A stretch of 64,000 nt of DNA from Rhodoferax sp. (GCA_030682475.1 JAUXOA010000107.1:1-64000); one strand, 5' to 3'; numbered from the stretch's first letter, positions 7,995 through 18,068 are shown. The notes: generated by a model from the sequence alone, not told the origin. Translations and numbers: made by a program.

Positions 7995-8507
7995 TCATTT
8001 CACACGCTGCATCTTGCTGATCACTTCGCGTCCTTCCATTTCGGCCCTCAGGCGCTCACGGGCCCGCGACAGCCTTGACATCACCGTGCCCAACGGGACA
8101 CCTACGACACGGGCCACTTCCTGGTAGCTCATTTCTTCAACGCCTACAAGCAACAACACTTCGCGTTGTTCAGGCGGCAGGCGCTGCAACACCCGGTCAA
8201 GATCCCGCACTTCCAGCCGGTCCGACTGGGTTGCCCGGTCCGGAGTTTCTGGAAGTTCATCGCCTGCGTCCTGCTCGGATCGGCTGCGTTGGGAGCGCAC
8301 CCGGTCAATGAACAGGTTATGCATGATGCCAAACATCCATGCTCGAACCTCACCACGCCGCTGCCACAATGAAAACCGACCCCAAGCGCGTTCCAGCGTG
8401 TCTTGCACCAGGTCGTCGGCACGTTCCCGGTCAGCGGTCAGCCCGCGCGCATAGCGGCGCAAGCTGGGGATACAGGCAACAATATCCGCTTCGTCTTGGG
8501 CGCGCAT
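7995..8507 (-). CDS. ECF-type RNA polymerase sigma factor
   Basis: A 170-residue sigma-70 family protein with only regions 2 and 4. Region 2 is RRYARGLTADRERADDLVQDTLERAWGRF; region 4 is LPPEQREVLLLVGVEEMSYQEVARVVGVPLGTVMSRLSRARERLR. It should direct transcription of its own operon (sigma, anti-sigma, beta-propeller, DUF305). Its promoter must lie in the 340-base gap to 8847. Confidence 0.93.
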   Translation of the reverse strand: MRAQDEADIVACIPSLRRYARGLTADRERADDLVQDTLERAWGRFSLWQRRGEVRAWMFGIMHNLFIDRVRSQRSRSEQDAGDELPETPDRATQSDRLEVRDLDRVLQRLPPEQREVLLLVGVEEMSYQEVARVVGVPLGTVMSRLSRARERLRAEMEGREVISKMQRVK

Positions 8508-8847
8508 GGGGTGAGTCTGGCTTGTTTTGACAAAAATCAGCTCATGCCTGAATCAAGGCTTGATGACGTGCCAGTCGTTCTTGAAGTTGTCACCCGTGCG
8601 ATCACCCGCTTTGGTGTCTGGCGCATAGAGATAATCATGGTGAGTCCTTGGCGGTTGAAGTCCGGGGGAGACAAGTGGATAGACGGAACTACCCCGTCGT
8701 TTATTCCAGGATTGCACGAAATTTTTATGAAGAAGAAGTTCAACCACCCCAGACGAAGTATCACACCTTGGCCGGTCATGAAAACCCGCGCGAGTTCAAG
8801 CCTTCAGGATTTGGTCTGTCTCGCAAGTCTTTAGAATAGCTGCCTTC
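8508..8847. other. Intergenic region between the sigma factor and the ABC exporter
   Basis: A divergent 340-base gap that should hold the promoters of both flanking units. A short minus-strand frame at 8553-8747 ends in a protein-like tail (YLYAPDTKAGDRTGDN...), which may be the leftover 3' end of a lost gene, but I do not recognise it. Nothing else is clear. Confidence 0.4.
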
Positions 8848-9789
8848 ATGCCCGCAATTTCCTTCCAGTCTGTCTCCAAGGTCTATCCATCCCCGCGCGG
8901 ACCCAAAGGCAGTACTTTTCTCGCGCTCGACCGCGTCAGCCTCGATATTGAAGAGGGCGAATTTTTTGGTCTGCTCGGCCCCAATGGCGCGGGAAAGACC
9001 ACCATGATCAGCATTTTGGCCGGCCTCTCACGCGCTAATTCAGGCAAAGTGTCCGTGCTGGGTCATGATGTCCAAGCTGATTATGCCGAGGCGCGGCGCA
9101 GTCTGGGGGTGGTTCCGCAGGAGCTGGTGTTTGACCCGTTTTTCAACGTGCGTGAAGCGTTGCGGATTCAGTCCGGCTACTTTGGCGTGAAGAATAACGA
9201 CGCCTGGATTGACGAGCTACTGCAAAGCCTGGGCCTGGCTGACAAGGCCGATGCCAATATGCGACAGCTCTCAGGCGGCATGAAACGGCGGGTATTGGTA
9301 GCGCAGGCACTGGTGCACAAGCCCCCCGTGATCGTGCTCGATGAGCCCACCGCCGGTGTCGACGTGGAGTTGCGCCAGACCCTTTGGCAATTCATTGCCA
9401 AGCTCAACAAGCAGGGCCATACGGTGCTGTTGACAACCCATTATCTTGAAGAAGCCGAAGCACTGTGCGGGCGTATTGCCATGCTCAAGTCCGGCCGGAT
9501 TGTGGCCCTGGACCACACCAGCGAGCTTCTCAAGGCGGCATCCAGCAACGTGCTTCGCTTCAAAGTTGATAGCGAACTACCCAATGTTCTGGCGGACAAG
9601 GCCCGAATTACCGGCCGCATTGTCCAGTTCCCCGCGCACAATGCCCTGGAGATTGAACAGTACCTGGCAGCAGTACGCGAGGCCGGCCTGGTAGCGCACG
9701 ACGTCGAGATACGCAAAGCCGATCTGGAAGATGTTTTTCTGGACGTGATGAACAAAAGTCATGAACAACCGCGGGCGCTTTCAGCATGA
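8848..9789 (+). CDS. ABC-2 type exporter, ATPase subunit (YadG-like)
   Basis: A 313-residue ABC ATPase with Walker A GPNGAGKTT, signature LSGGMKRR and Walker B VIVLDEPTAGVD, then the TTHYLEEAE H-loop region. The C-terminal 80 residues form the accessory domain usual for ABC-2 exporters. It overlaps the permease gene by 4 bases. In related genomes this pair lies between the mla operon and bolA-murA. The substrate is not known; the link with envelope genes suggests an envelope component. Confidence 0.9.
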   Translation: MPAISFQSVSKVYPSPRGPKGSTFLALDRVSLDIEEGEFFGLLGPNGAGKTTMISILAGLSRANSGKVSVLGHDVQADYAEARRSLGVVPQELVFDPFFNVREALRIQSGYFGVKNNDAWIDELLQSLGLADKADANMRQLSGGMKRRVLVAQALVHKPPVIVLDEPTAGVDVELRQTLWQFIAKLNKQGHTVLLTTHYLEEAEALCGRIAMLKSGRIVALDHTSELLKAASSNVLRFKVDSELPNVLADKARITGRIVQFPAHNALEIEQYLAAVREAGLVAHDVEIRKADLEDVFLDVMNKSHEQPRALSA

Positions 9790-10541
9790 CCGGCTGGCAA
9801 GCCCTGTTGCACAAGGAAGTGCTGCGTTTCTGGAAAGTGGCCTTTCAAACCGTGGCCGGTCCGGTGTTAACCGCCATGCTGTACCTGCTGATTTTCGGGC
9901 ACGCCCTTGAGGCGCATGTCAAGGTCTACGACAAGGTCAGCTACACCGCTTTTCTGGTGCCGGGCCTGGCGATGATGAGCCTGTTACAAAACGCGTTTGC
10001 CAATAGCTCGTCGTCATTGATCATGAGCAAAGTGACGGGTAACCTGGTGTTTTTGCTGCTCACGCCGCTCTCGTACTTGAACTGGTTTGTGGCCTATGTG
10101 GGCGCGTCCGTCATTCGTGGCCTGGTGGTCGGATTGGGGGTATTTGCAGTTGCTGCCTTCTTTACCGATATCAGTTTTTTGGCGCCGTTGTGGATATTGA
10201 CCTTTGCCGTGATGGGCGCCGCGCTGATGGGCGCCTTGGGGCTGATCGCAGGCCTGTGGGCAGAAAAGTTTGATCAACTGGCAGCCTTTCAAAATTTCGT
10301 CATCATGCCCATGACTTTTTTGAGTGGTGTGTTTTACTCCATTCATTCCTTACCCCCGTTTTGGCAGAAAATCAGCCACCTGAACCCGTTTTTCTACATG
10401 ATTGATGGTTTTCGCTACGGCTTTTTTGGCGTGAGCGATGTGTCGCCCTGGCTGAGCGTGGGCGTCGTGGGCGCGGCGCTGGCGCTGGTCAGTGCCATTG
10501 CCGTTTACCTGCTTCGCACCGGCTACAAAATTCGCGGCTGA
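9786..10541 (+). CDS. ABC-2 type exporter, permease subunit (YadH-like)
   Basis: A 251-residue membrane protein of the ABC-2 permease family with about six hydrophobic segments. The family motif region FLVPGLAMMSLLQNAFANSSSSLIMSK and the C-terminal IMPMTFLSGVFYSIHSLPPFWQKISHLNPFFYMIDGFRYGFFG are present. It forms the exporter with the overlapping ATPase gene. The substrate is unassigned. Confidence 0.9.
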   Translation: MTGWQALLHKEVLRFWKVAFQTVAGPVLTAMLYLLIFGHALEAHVKVYDKVSYTAFLVPGLAMMSLLQNAFANSSSSLIMSKVTGNLVFLLLTPLSYLNWFVAYVGASVIRGLVVGLGVFAVAAFFTDISFLAPLWILTFAVMGAALMGALGLIAGLWAEKFDQLAAFQNFVIMPMTFLSGVFYSIHSLPPFWQKISHLNPFFYMIDGFRYGFFGVSDVSPWLSVGVVGAALALVSAIAVYLLRTGYKIRG

Positions 10542-10571
10542 AGCGCTTTTTTCACTTTTTGGATTGTTGAC

Positions 10572-10829
10572 ATGACTGCAGACCAGATCAAAGACATTAT
10601 CGCGGCGGGTCTCCTGTGCGAGTACATCACGCTGGAAGGCGATGGCCGTCACTGGTACGCCACCATTGTGTCGTCCGAGTTTGAGGGCAAACGTGCCATC
10701 CAGCGCCATCAGCGTGTGTACGCCACGCTGGGTGCGAAAATGCACACCGATGAGGTGCATGCCCTGTCGATGAAAACTTTCACGCCGGCCGAATGGGCGC
10801 TACAAGCAAGCGCATCGGTTTTTTGCTGA
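10572..10829 (+). CDS. BolA-family protein, IbaG-like
   Basis: An 85-residue BolA/IbaG protein. The core EYITLEGDGRHWYATIVSSEFEGKRAIQRHQRVYATLG has the conserved RHQ motif and an HTDEVHALSMKTFTP C-terminal region. Members work with monothiol glutaredoxins in iron-sulphur handling; the IbaG branch is commonly linked to murA, as here (9 bases upstream of it). Start ATG at 10572. Confidence 0.88.
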   Translation: MTADQIKDIIAAGLLCEYITLEGDGRHWYATIVSSEFEGKRAIQRHQRVYATLGAKMHTDEVHALSMKTFTPAEWALQASASVFC

Positions 10830-10838
10830 ACTGACCTG

Positions 10839-12104
10839 ATGGATAAATTATTGATTCGTGGCGGCCGACCACTGCACGGTGAGGTCTCTATATCCGGCGC
10901 CAAGAATGCGGCCCTGCCAGAGCTGTGTGCCTGCCTGCTGACGGCTGAGCCCGTGACACTGAGCAACGTGCCGCGCTTGCAGGATGTGTCCACCATGCTC
11001 AGGCTGATTCGCAACATGGGCGTGCGCGCTGAGTCCAGCGAGGATGGTGTGGTACGGATGGACGCCGGGTCGCTGAGCTCGCCCGAGGCGCCCTATGAGC
11101 TGGTCAAGACCATGCGCGCTTCGGTGTTGGCACTCGGCCCTTTGCTGGCGCGTTTTGGCCACGCCAAGGTGTCTTTGCCGGGCGGCTGTGCCATTGGTTC
11201 ACGGCCCGTGGACCAACATATCAAGGGCCTGAGCGCCATGGGTGCCGAGATTGTGGTCGAGCATGGCTACATGATCGCCAAATTGCCCAAAGGCTGGACG
11301 CGCCTCAAGGGCGCGCGGATTGCCACCGACATGGTCACCGTCACCGGGACTGAAAACTTTTTGATGGCGGCCAGCCTGGCCGAGGGCGAGACTATTCTGG
11401 AGAATGCCGCGCAAGAGCCCGAGATTCCCGATCTGGCAGAAATGCTGATCAAGATGGGGGCCAGGATTGAAGGGCATGGCAGCAGCCGGATTCGCATTCA
11501 GGGGGTGGATGCCTTGCATGGCTGCCAGCACCAGGTGGTGGCCGACCGCATCGAGACCGGCACTTTTTTGTGCGCGGTGGCGGCCACCGGCGGCGATGTG
11601 CTGCTGCGCCATGGCCGCGCCGAGCACCTGGAAGCGGTGCTGGAAAAACTGCGCGATGCCGGGGCTACGGTCACTGAGGTGGCTGGCGGCATTCGCGTCC
11701 AGTCACAGGGCCGCCTCAAGGCCCAGAGTTTTCGCACCACCGAGTACCCGGGCTTTCCAACCGACATGCAGGCGCAATTCATGGCGCTCAATTGCATTTC
11801 GCATGGCACTGCCAAGGTAACAGAAACGATTTTTGAGAACCGTTTCATGCACGTCAATGAGATGGTCCGGCTCGGTGCCAGCATCCAGATTGAGGGCAAA
11901 GTGGCGCTGGTGGAGGGGGTGGAAAAACTCTCGGGCGCGACGGTGATGGCCACCGACCTGCGCGCTTCTGCCAGCCTGGTGATTGCCGGTTTGGTGGCCG
12001 ACGGTGAAACTGTGGTCGACCGCATCTACCATCTGGACCGGGGCTACGACCAGATGGAAACCAAGCTGCGTGGCCTGGGTGCCGATATTGAAAGGGTGAA
12101 ATGA
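10839..12104 (+). CDS. murA: MurA, UDP-N-acetylglucosamine 1-carboxyvinyltransferase
   Basis: A 421-residue cytoplasmic enzyme for the first committed step of peptidoglycan synthesis, transferring enolpyruvate from PEP to UDP-GlcNAc. The N-terminal [14 protein letters not shown] and the active-site loop [19 protein letters not shown] with the catalytic cysteine (fosfomycin target) are visible, as is the C-terminal [19 protein letters not shown]. Full length for the family. Its stop overlaps hisG by 4 bases. Confidence 0.96.
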   Translation: MDKLLIRGGRPLHGEVSISGAKNAALPELCACLLTAEPVTLSNVPRLQDVSTMLRLIRNMGVRAESSEDGVVRMDAGSLSSPEAPYELVKTMRASVLALGPLLARFGHAKVSLPGGCAIGSRPVDQHIKGLSAMGAEIVVEHGYMIAKLPKGWTRLKGARIATDMVTVTGTENFLMAASLAEGETILENAAQEPEIPDLAEMLIKMGARIEGHGSSRIRIQGVDALHGCQHQVVADRIETGTFLCAVAATGGDVLLRHGRAEHLEAVLEKLRDAGATVTEVAGGIRVQSQGRLKAQSFRTTEYPGFPTDMQAQFMALNCISHGTAKVTETIFENRFMHVNEMVRLGASIQIEGKVALVEGVEKLSGATVMATDLRASASLVIAGLVADGETVVDRIYHLDRGYDQMETKLRGLGADIERVK

Positions 12105-12763
12105 TCACATTGGCATTGTCCAAGGGCAGAATTTTTGAAGAGACTTTGCCGCTGCTTCGGGCCGTCGGCATTGAGGTGCTGGAAGATCCCGAAAAATCGC
12201 GCAAACTCATTCTCCGCACCAACCAGCCGGACGTGCGCGTGCTGGTGGTGCGCGCCACCGATGTGCCAACCTACGTGCAATATGGCGGTGCAGACTTGGG
12301 CATCACCGGCAAAGATACGCTGCTGGAGCATACCGCCGACTGGGGCGGCAGCACAAGTGCGGCGGGCCTCTATCAACCGCTGGATCTGCAAATTGCCAAG
12401 TGCCGCATCAGTGTGGCAGTGCGCGCGGATTTTGACTACGCGTCGGCCGTCAAGCAGGGTTCGCGCCTGACGGTGGCGACCAAGTACGTGGCGATTGCGC
12501 GCGAATTTTTCGCCGCCAAGGGCGTGCATGTGGACTTGATCAAGCTCTATGGCAGCATGGAGCTGGCGCCGCTGGTCGGGCTGGCCGATGCGATTGTCGA
12601 TCTGGTCTCCACCGGCAACACGCTCAAGGCGAATCATCTGGTCGAGGTCGAGCACATCATGGACATCAGCGCGCGGCTGGTAGTGAATCAGGCCGCGCTC
12701 AAACTCAAGCAGGCGCCGATTCGAAAAATCATTGATGCCTTTGCCTCTGCCGTTAGCAAATAA
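12101..12763 (+). CDS. hisG: HisG, ATP phosphoribosyltransferase (short form)
   Basis: A 220-residue protein, the short HisG form lacking the C-terminal regulatory domain. It catalyses the first step of histidine synthesis. Recognisable blocks are [30 protein letters not shown] and [21 protein letters not shown]. Short HisG needs the HisRS-like regulator HisZ for activity; hisZ is not in this window, so it must be elsewhere. It overlaps murA by 4 bases and begins the his genes. Confidence 0.95.
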   Translation: MITLALSKGRIFEETLPLLRAVGIEVLEDPEKSRKLILRTNQPDVRVLVVRATDVPTYVQYGGADLGITGKDTLLEHTADWGGSTSAAGLYQPLDLQIAKCRISVAVRADFDYASAVKQGSRLTVATKYVAIAREFFAAKGVHVDLIKLYGSMELAPLVGLADAIVDLVSTGNTLKANHLVEVEHIMDISARLVVNQAALKLKQAPIRKIIDAFASAVSK

Positions 12764-12781
12764 CCCAGTTCTAAAAACGCT

Positions 12782-14101
12782 ATGACTTTTATAGCCACCC
12801 CCGCCCGTCTATCAACGTCTCGCAGCACATTTGAGGCTGAATTCAAGGCGCGCCTGCATGGGTCGGCCCAGGCCGATGCAGAAATCGAGGCGCGGGTGGT
12901 GGATATTCTCGCGGACGTCCAACAACGCGGCGATGCGGCAGTGCTGGAATACACGCAGCGCTTTGATGGCGTGAACGCTGCGACCCTGGCCGAGCTGGAA
13001 CTCACCCAGGCCGAACTCAAGGCGGCGTTCGAGGCCATCCCCGCCACCCAGCGCGACGCCTTGCAAGCGGCGGCGCGCCGCGTGCGCAGCTACCACCAAG
13101 CCCAGATAAAAGCCTGTGGTGGGAGTTGGAGCTACCGCGACGAAGACGGCACGCTGCTGGGCCAAAAAGTCACGCCGCTGGAGCGCGTCGGCATTTATGT
13201 GCCCGGCGGCAAAGCGGCCTATCCGTCATCGGTATTGATGAACGCTATTCCCGCCCACGTGGCGGGTGTCGGCGAGATCATCATGGTGGTGCCGACGCCG
13301 CGCGGTGAGAAAAATCCGTTGGTGCTGGCTGCCGCCTATGTGGCCGGCGTCAGCCGCGCTTTCACCGTCGGCGGTGCGCAAGCAGTGGCGGCGCTGGCCT
13401 ATGGCACCGTCACCATCCCGAAGGTGGACAAAATCACCGGCCCCGGTAACGCCTACGTGGCAGCCGCCAAGCGGCGTGTTTTTGGCGCCGTGGGCATCGA
13501 CATGATTGCTGGGCCGAGCGAGATTCTGGTGCTGGCGGACGGCAGTACGCCGCCCGACTGGGTGGTGATGGATTTGTTCAGCCAGGCCGAACACGATGAA
13601 TTGGCGCAGAGCATTTTGCTGTGTCCCGATGCTGACTACATCGATCAGGTGCAGGCCGCTATCAACCGTTTGCTCAATGAGATGCCGCGGGCCGAGATCA
13701 TCGCCAAGTCGCTCAATGGCCGCGGCGCCCTGATTCACACGCGCAGCATGGAAGAGGCCTGCGAGATCAGCAACCGGATTGCACCCGAGCATCTGGAAGT
13801 GGCCTGCGACCAGCCGCAGCGCTGGGAGCCGCTGCTCAAACACGCCGGCGCGATTTTTTTGGGCGCCTACACCAGCGAGTCCCTGGGTGACTACTGTGCC
13901 GGCCCGAATCATGTGTTGCCGACCAGCGGCACGGCGCGTTTCAGTTCCCCGCTGGGGGTGTATGACTTTCAGAAGCGCTCCAGCCTGATTGAAGTGAGCG
14001 AAGCCGGCGCCCAGACTCTGGGGAAAATCGCCTCGGTGCTGGCGCACGGCGAGGGCCTGCAAGCCCATGCCCGGGCAGCCGAGATGCGCTTGAAAAAATA
14101 G
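12782..14101 (+). CDS. hisD: HisD, histidinol dehydrogenase
   Basis: A 439-residue NAD- and zinc-dependent enzyme for the last two oxidations from histidinol to histidine. Family blocks present: [70 protein letters not shown] and [14 protein letters not shown]. Starts 18 bases after hisG. Normally hisC follows closely; here a toxin-antitoxin pair lies between. Confidence 0.96.
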   Translation: MTFIATPARLSTSRSTFEAEFKARLHGSAQADAEIEARVVDILADVQQRGDAAVLEYTQRFDGVNAATLAELELTQAELKAAFEAIPATQRDALQAAARRVRSYHQAQIKACGGSWSYRDEDGTLLGQKVTPLERVGIYVPGGKAAYPSSVLMNAIPAHVAGVGEIIMVVPTPRGEKNPLVLAAAYVAGVSRAFTVGGAQAVAALAYGTVTIPKVDKITGPGNAYVAAAKRRVFGAVGIDMIAGPSEILVLADGSTPPDWVVMDLFSQAEHDELAQSILLCPDADYIDQVQAAINRLLNEMPRAEIIAKSLNGRGALIHTRSMEEACEISNRIAPEHLEVACDQPQRWEPLLKHAGAIFLGAYTSESLGDYCAGPNHVLPTSGTARFSSPLGVYDFQKRSSLIEVSEAGAQTLGKIASVLAHGEGLQAHARAAEMRLKK

Positions 14102-14125
14102 GCCAATTTACACTAAATCCGTGGA

Positions 14126-14140
14126 ACACGAAATTCGTGT
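14126..14140. promoter_or_regulatory. Perfect palindrome before the VapB-like antitoxin gene
   Basis: ACACGAAATTCGTGT is a perfect 7+1+7 inverted repeat ending 11 bases before the antitoxin start, with outer GGAAC and GTTCC flanks that extend the symmetry. It is the likely autoregulatory operator for the toxin-antitoxin pair, an inference from position and symmetry. Confidence 0.6.
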
Positions 14141-14151
14141 ATCATGGTTCC

Positions 14152-14397
14152 ATGAAAAACGTCACCATCACTGTTGAAGATGCTGCCCTGGAGTGGGCGC
14201 GCATTGAGGCGGCCAAACGCAATACCAGTGTGTCGCGGCTGGTGGGGGCCATGCTGTCGGACAAGATGCGACACGATGACGCCTACTCGCGCGCCATGCA
14301 CGAGTGGATGGCTGACTCGTCGTTTTTTGAGTCGAACGGGCAGCCCTACCCGACACGGGAAGAAATTTATGCTGAACGACTTGACCGTTTTCGTTGA
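14152..14397 (+). CDS. Ribbon-helix-helix antitoxin, VapB-like
   Basis: An 81-residue protein. The N-terminus MKNVTITVEDAALEWARIEAAKRNTSVSRLVGAML has the strand-helix-helix pattern of a CopG/RHH DNA-binding domain, and the C-terminal half would wrap the toxin. An upstream start at 14137 is possible but would begin inside the palindrome; ATG 14152 is preferred. Its 3' end overlaps the PIN toxin gene by 29 bases. It sits within the histidine operon. Confidence 0.8.
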   Translation: MKNVTITVEDAALEWARIEAAKRNTSVSRLVGAMLSDKMRHDDAYSRAMHEWMADSSFFESNGQPYPTREEIYAERLDRFR

Positions 14398-14818
14398 CAC
14401 CAATGTTCTGATTTACGCCGATGACACGCGGGATGCAGGCAAGCAAGCGTGTGCACGGCAATGGCTGTTGCGTTTGTGGGAGCTCCGCGCAGGCCGGCTG
14501 AGCACCCAGGTGTTGAACGAGTATTACGTCAATGTCACGCGCAAGTTGGGTTTGCCGCAGGGTGATGCGCGTGCCAAAGTTCGGCGTTTTCAGCTCTGGC
14601 AACCTTGGCAGATTGACCAGCAGACGGTAGAAACGGCATGGGGTGTGGAAGCGCGTTTTGGTTTGGCTTATTGGGACTGCCTCATTGTTGCGGCTGCGGC
14701 GCAGGCAGGCTGCACGCATGTGTTGAGCGAAGACATGCAACACGGTCAGCAAATGGACGCCATCGCCATCGTCAGCCCATTTCAGTGCACGCCCCAGGAA
14801 CTGTTCCCTCCGTCATGA
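14369..14818 (+). CDS. PIN-domain toxin, VapC-like ribonuclease
   Basis: A 149-residue PIN-domain protein. Acidic active-site residues are visible in VFVDTNVLIYADD near the N-terminus, the conserved STQVLNEYY glutamate in the middle, and the AYWDCLIVAAAAQAGCTHVLSEDMQHG segment with two further aspartates. VapC toxins cut tRNA or rRNA. The start overlaps the antitoxin gene and the stop overlaps hisC (ATGA), so the module is transcribed inside the his operon without breaking it. Confidence 0.87.
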   Translation: MLNDLTVFVDTNVLIYADDTRDAGKQACARQWLLRLWELRAGRLSTQVLNEYYVNVTRKLGLPQGDARAKVRRFQLWQPWQIDQQTVETAWGVEARFGLAYWDCLIVAAAAQAGCTHVLSEDMQHGQQMDAIAIVSPFQCTPQELFPPS

Positions 14819-15930
14819 TAATGACCGAAAAAACCGACCTCGCTATTCGCCGCATCCGCCAGGACATCCGGTCCACGCACGCCTATGCCATCCAGGACTC
14901 GGCTGGCATGGTCAAGCTCGATGCCATGGAGAATCCGCACCGTTTACCGCAAGACTTGCAGGAAAAACTGGGCCAACGCCTGGGGGCGCTGGCTTTCAAC
15001 CGCTATCCGGACGGCCGGCTCAATGATCTGCGCCACGCGCTGGCCGCCTATGCCGGTATGCCAGAAGGCTTTGACATCATGCTGGGCAACGGTTCGGATG
15101 AATTGATCAGCCTGCTGGCGCTGGCTTGTGCCGTGCCACCCAGTGCTGCCAACGACTTCAAGCCTGCCAGCGTGCTGGCGCCGGTGCCGGGTTTTGTGAT
15201 GTACGCCATGAGCGCGCAGTTGCAGGGACTGGCGTTCCACGGCGTGCCGCTCACCGCCGACTTCGAGCTCGATGAGGTGGCCATGCTGAGCGCCATCGCG
15301 CAGCACAAGCCGTCTATCACCTACTTGGCCTACCCCAACAACCCCACCGCCAACCTGTGGGACGACGCGGTGATCGAGCACATCATCCTGGCAGCAGGCG
15401 AGCAGGGCGGCCTGGTGGTGATGGACGAGGCCTACCAGCCGTTTTCCAGCAAAAGCTACATCGATCGCCTGGCCCGTCACAGCCATGTGTTGCTGCTGCG
15501 CACGCTCAGCAAATTTGGGCTCGCCGGTGTGCGCTTGGGTTACATGATTGGCCCGCAGGCACTGATTGCCGAGATTGACAAGGTGCGCCCGCCCTACAAC
15601 ATCAGCGTCCTGAATTGCGAGTGCGCCCTGTTTGCGCTTGAAAACAAGCAAGTTTTTGCAGCGCAAGCCATCGATCTGCGGGCGCAACGTGCTATGCTTT
15701 TGGAAGCGTTGGCGAATTTGCCCGGCGTCCAGGCCTATCCCAGCGATGCCAATATGATTTTGCTGCGGGTGGCGGATGCGCAGAAAACCTTTGAAGGCAT
15801 GAAGTCGCACCAGGTCCTCGTCAAGAACGTTTCTAAAATGCACCCACTGCTCGTCAATTGTTTGCGCCTGACGGTCGGCACCGCCGATGAAAACCGGCTT
15901 ATGCTGACTGCACTGAACGAATCACTCTAA
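14815..15930 (+). CDS. hisC: HisC, histidinol-phosphate aminotransferase
   Basis: A 371-residue PLP-dependent class I/II aminotransferase. Blocks: [12 protein letters not shown], the [10 protein letters not shown] motif, [10 protein letters not shown] and the PLP-lysine region [18 protein letters not shown]. It converts imidazole-acetol phosphate to histidinol phosphate. The ATG at 14815 overlaps the toxin stop; a second ATG at 14821 is an alternative. Downstream is a palindromic repeat, then hisB. Confidence 0.95.
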   Translation: MIMTEKTDLAIRRIRQDIRSTHAYAIQDSAGMVKLDAMENPHRLPQDLQEKLGQRLGALAFNRYPDGRLNDLRHALAAYAGMPEGFDIMLGNGSDELISLLALACAVPPSAANDFKPASVLAPVPGFVMYAMSAQLQGLAFHGVPLTADFELDEVAMLSAIAQHKPSITYLAYPNNPTANLWDDAVIEHIILAAGEQGGLVVMDEAYQPFSSKSYIDRLARHSHVLLLRTLSKFGLAGVRLGYMIGPQALIAEIDKVRPPYNISVLNCECALFALENKQVFAAQAIDLRAQRAMLLEALANLPGVQAYPSDANMILLRVADAQKTFEGMKSHQVLVKNVSKMHPLLVNCLRLTVGTADENRLMLTALNESL

Positions 15931-15932
15931 AC

Positions 15933-15982
15933 CGTTCGCGTTGAGCTGGTCGAAACGCCCTTCGACAGGCTCAGGACGAACG
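15933..15982. repeat. Palindromic dispersed repeat (TTCGACAGGCTCAGG type), copy 1
   Basis: CGTTCG...TGAGCTGGTCGAA is followed by the inverted TTCGACAGGCTCAGGACGAACG, an imperfect hairpin of about 50 bases in the hisC-hisB gap. This is a common extragenic palindrome of proteobacteria. A second, rearranged copy lies at 17255-17297. It may act as an RNA hairpin within the operon transcript. Confidence 0.8.
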
Positions 15983-15997
15983 GGGAAATACCACACT

Positions 15998-16588
15998 ATG
16001 AATCGAACCGCTGAAGTTTCCCGCAATACCGCCGAGACCAAAATCACGGTCAAAGTCAATCTGGACGGTACCGGCCAGGCCAGGCTGCACACCGGCATTG
16101 GATTTTTTGACCACATGCTGGACCAGATCGCCCGCCACGGCATGATCGACCTCGATATCCAGGCCGACGGTGATCTGCACATTGATGGCCATCACACGGT
16201 GGAAGACGTCGGTATTGCCTTCGGCCAGGCCGTGCACCAGGCGGTGGGCGACAAAAAAGGCATTCGCCGCTATGGCCACGCCTATGTGCCGCTGGACGAG
16301 GCACTCTCAAGAGTCGTGATTGACCTGTCCGGGCGCCCCGGCCTGGTCATGAACGTGCCTTTCAAGAGCGGCATGATCGGCACTTTTGACAGTCAGTTGG
16401 CGCACGAGTTTTTTCAGGGCTTTGTGAACCACGCTTTTGTCACGCTGCACATTGACAATCTCAAGGGCGAGAACGCGCACCACCAGGCCGAGACCGTGTT
16501 CAAGGCCTTTGCCCGCGCCCTGCGCGCCGCGCTCGAGCTGGATCCGCGCGCCCTGGGCACGATTCCATCGACCAAGGGCTCTTTGTGA
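15998..16588 (+). CDS. hisB: HisB, imidazoleglycerol-phosphate dehydratase
   Basis: A 196-residue monofunctional dehydratase (no phosphatase domain). Metal-binding motifs: [36 protein letters not shown], then [16 protein letters not shown] and [17 protein letters not shown]. The frame is open upstream through the palindromic repeat, so the ATG at 15998 is chosen. It overlaps hisH by 4 bases. Confidence 0.96.
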   Translation: MNRTAEVSRNTAETKITVKVNLDGTGQARLHTGIGFFDHMLDQIARHGMIDLDIQADGDLHIDGHHTVEDVGIAFGQAVHQAVGDKKGIRRYGHAYVPLDEALSRVVIDLSGRPGLVMNVPFKSGMIGTFDSQLAHEFFQGFVNHAFVTLHIDNLKGENAHHQAETVFKAFARALRAALELDPRALGTIPSTKGSL

Positions 16589-17241
16589 AAACCGTTGCCG
16601 TAGTGGACTACGGCATGGGCAACCTGCGTTCGGTGTCGCAGGCGGTGCAGGCGGCGGCGGCCGACAGTGGCTACCAGGTGCTGATTACCGCCAACCCGGA
16701 CCAGGTGCGCGCCGCCGAACGCGTGGTGCTGCCAGGGCAGGGCGCCATGCCGGACTGTATGCGCGAGTTGCGTGAATCGGGCCTGCAAGCGTCGGTGCTC
16801 GAAGCGGCTGGCAGCAAACCCCTGTTTGGGGTCTGTGTCGGCATGCAAATGCTGCTGGACCACAGCGCCGAGGGTGACACCCCCGGCCTGGGGCTGATTC
16901 ACGGCGAGGTGCTCAAGTTCGACCTGACGGGTCAGTTGCAGCCCGACGGCAGCCGCTACAAAGTGCCGCAAATGGGCTGGAACCAGGTCTATCGCAACAA
17001 CCATGGGGGTGCACCGCACCCGGTGTGGGGGGGAGTGCCTGATGGCAGCCACTTCTATTTTGTACACAGTTTTTACGCCCGACCGTCTGATGCGCGCCAC
17101 AGCGTTGGTGAGACTGACTATGGCAGCCGCTTTTGTTCAGCAATTGCGCGCGATAATATTTTCGCAACCCAATTTCACCCCGAAAAAAGCGCCGAGCACG
17201 GTTTATCCCTTTACAGAAATTTCCTTCACTGGAATCCTTGA
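16585..17241 (+). CDS. hisH: HisH, glutamine amidotransferase subunit of IGP synthase
   Basis: A 218-residue class I amidotransferase. The nucleophilic cysteine is in [14 protein letters not shown], and the His-Glu pair is in [13 protein letters not shown]. It supplies ammonia to HisF to form imidazole-glycerol phosphate and AICAR. It overlaps hisB by 4 bases and is followed by a palindromic repeat before hisA. Confidence 0.96.
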   Translation: MKTVAVVDYGMGNLRSVSQAVQAAAADSGYQVLITANPDQVRAAERVVLPGQGAMPDCMRELRESGLQASVLEAAGSKPLFGVCVGMQMLLDHSAEGDTPGLGLIHGEVLKFDLTGQLQPDGSRYKVPQMGWNQVYRNNHGGAPHPVWGGVPDGSHFYFVHSFYARPSDARHSVGETDYGSRFCSAIARDNIFATQFHPEKSAEHGLSLYRNFLHWNP

Positions 17242-17254
17242 CCCCACCTCTACG

Positions 17255-17297
17255 CTCGTTCGGACTGAGCTTGTCCTGAGCTTGACGAAGGGTCGAA
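17255..17297. repeat. Palindromic dispersed repeat, copy 2
   Basis: CGTTCGGACTGAGCTTGTCCTGAGCTTGACGAAGGGTCGAAG carries the same CTGAGCTTGTC and GTCGAAG words as the repeat at 15933-15982, in the opposite orientation and partly duplicated. It fills most of the hisH-hisA gap. Confidence 0.7.
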
Positions 17298-17327
17298 GCC
17301 TCTCTTCCTCCACCACACTGAAGCATC

Positions 17328-18068
17328 ATGCTTTTAATCCCTGCAATTGACTTAAAAGACGGCCATTGTGTGCGCCTCAAACAGGGCGACATGGACCAAT
17401 CAACCATCTTCAGTGAAGACCCGGCCGCGATGGCGCGCAGCTGGGTTGCCAAAGGCGCGCGGCGCCTGCACCTGGTGGACTTGAATGGGGCGTTTGCGGG
17501 GCACCCGAAAAACGAGATGGCGATCCGCAAAATTCTCAAGGAAGTGGGCAGCGAAGTGGATGTGCAGCTTGGCGGTGGCATCCGCGATCTCGACACCATC
17601 GAGCGCTACCTGGACGCCGGTCTGCGCTACGTCATCATTGGCACGGCGGCCATCAAAAACCCCGGTTTTCTGCAAGACGCATGCACTGCCTTTGGCGGCC
17701 ACATCATCGTCGGCCTGGATGCCAGGGACGGCAAGGTGGCTACCGACGGCTGGAGCAAACTCACGCGCCATGATGTGGTGGACCTGGGCAAGAAATTTGA
17801 AGACTATGGTGTGGAATCCATCATCTACACCGACATTGGCCGCGACGGCATGCTCAGCGGCATCAATGTGGAAGCCACCGTGAAGCTGGCGCAGGCCCTG
17901 AGCATTCCGGTCATCGCATCGGGTGGCCTCTCCAACATGGCCGACATTGAAGCCTTGTGTGCCGTGGAAGACGAGGGCATCGAAGGCGTCATTTGTGGCC
18001 GCGCCATTTACAGTGGCGACCTGGATTTTGCCGCCGCACAAGCACGGGCTGACGAGCTCAATGGCTAG
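17328..18068 (+). CDS. hisA: HisA, phosphoribosylformimino-AICAR ribotide isomerase
   Basis: A 246-residue TIM-barrel isomerase. Seen: [20 protein letters not shown] with the first catalytic aspartate, [18 protein letters not shown], and [13 protein letters not shown] with the second aspartate. Full length. The last two bases of its TAG stop coincide with the left edge of the inverted-repeat element at 18067. Confidence 0.96.
   Translation: MLLIPAIDLKDGHCVRLKQGDMDQSTIFSEDPAAMARSWVAKGARRLHLVDLNGAFAGHPKNEMAIRKILKEVGSEVDVQLGGGIRDLDTIERYLDAGLRYVIIGTAAIKNPGFLQDACTAFGGHIIVGLDARDGKVATDGWSKLTRHDVVDLGKKFEDYGVESIIYTDIGRDGMLSGINVEATVKLAQALSIPVIASGGLSNMADIEALCAVEDEGIEGVICGRAIYSGDLDFAAAQARADELNG

Noticed and set aside
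8553-8747. A small minus-strand frame of 64 residues before the sigma factor
   Set aside because: It ends in a protein-like tail but has no recognised family or convincing start; left as a possible gene remnant in the intergenic entry.
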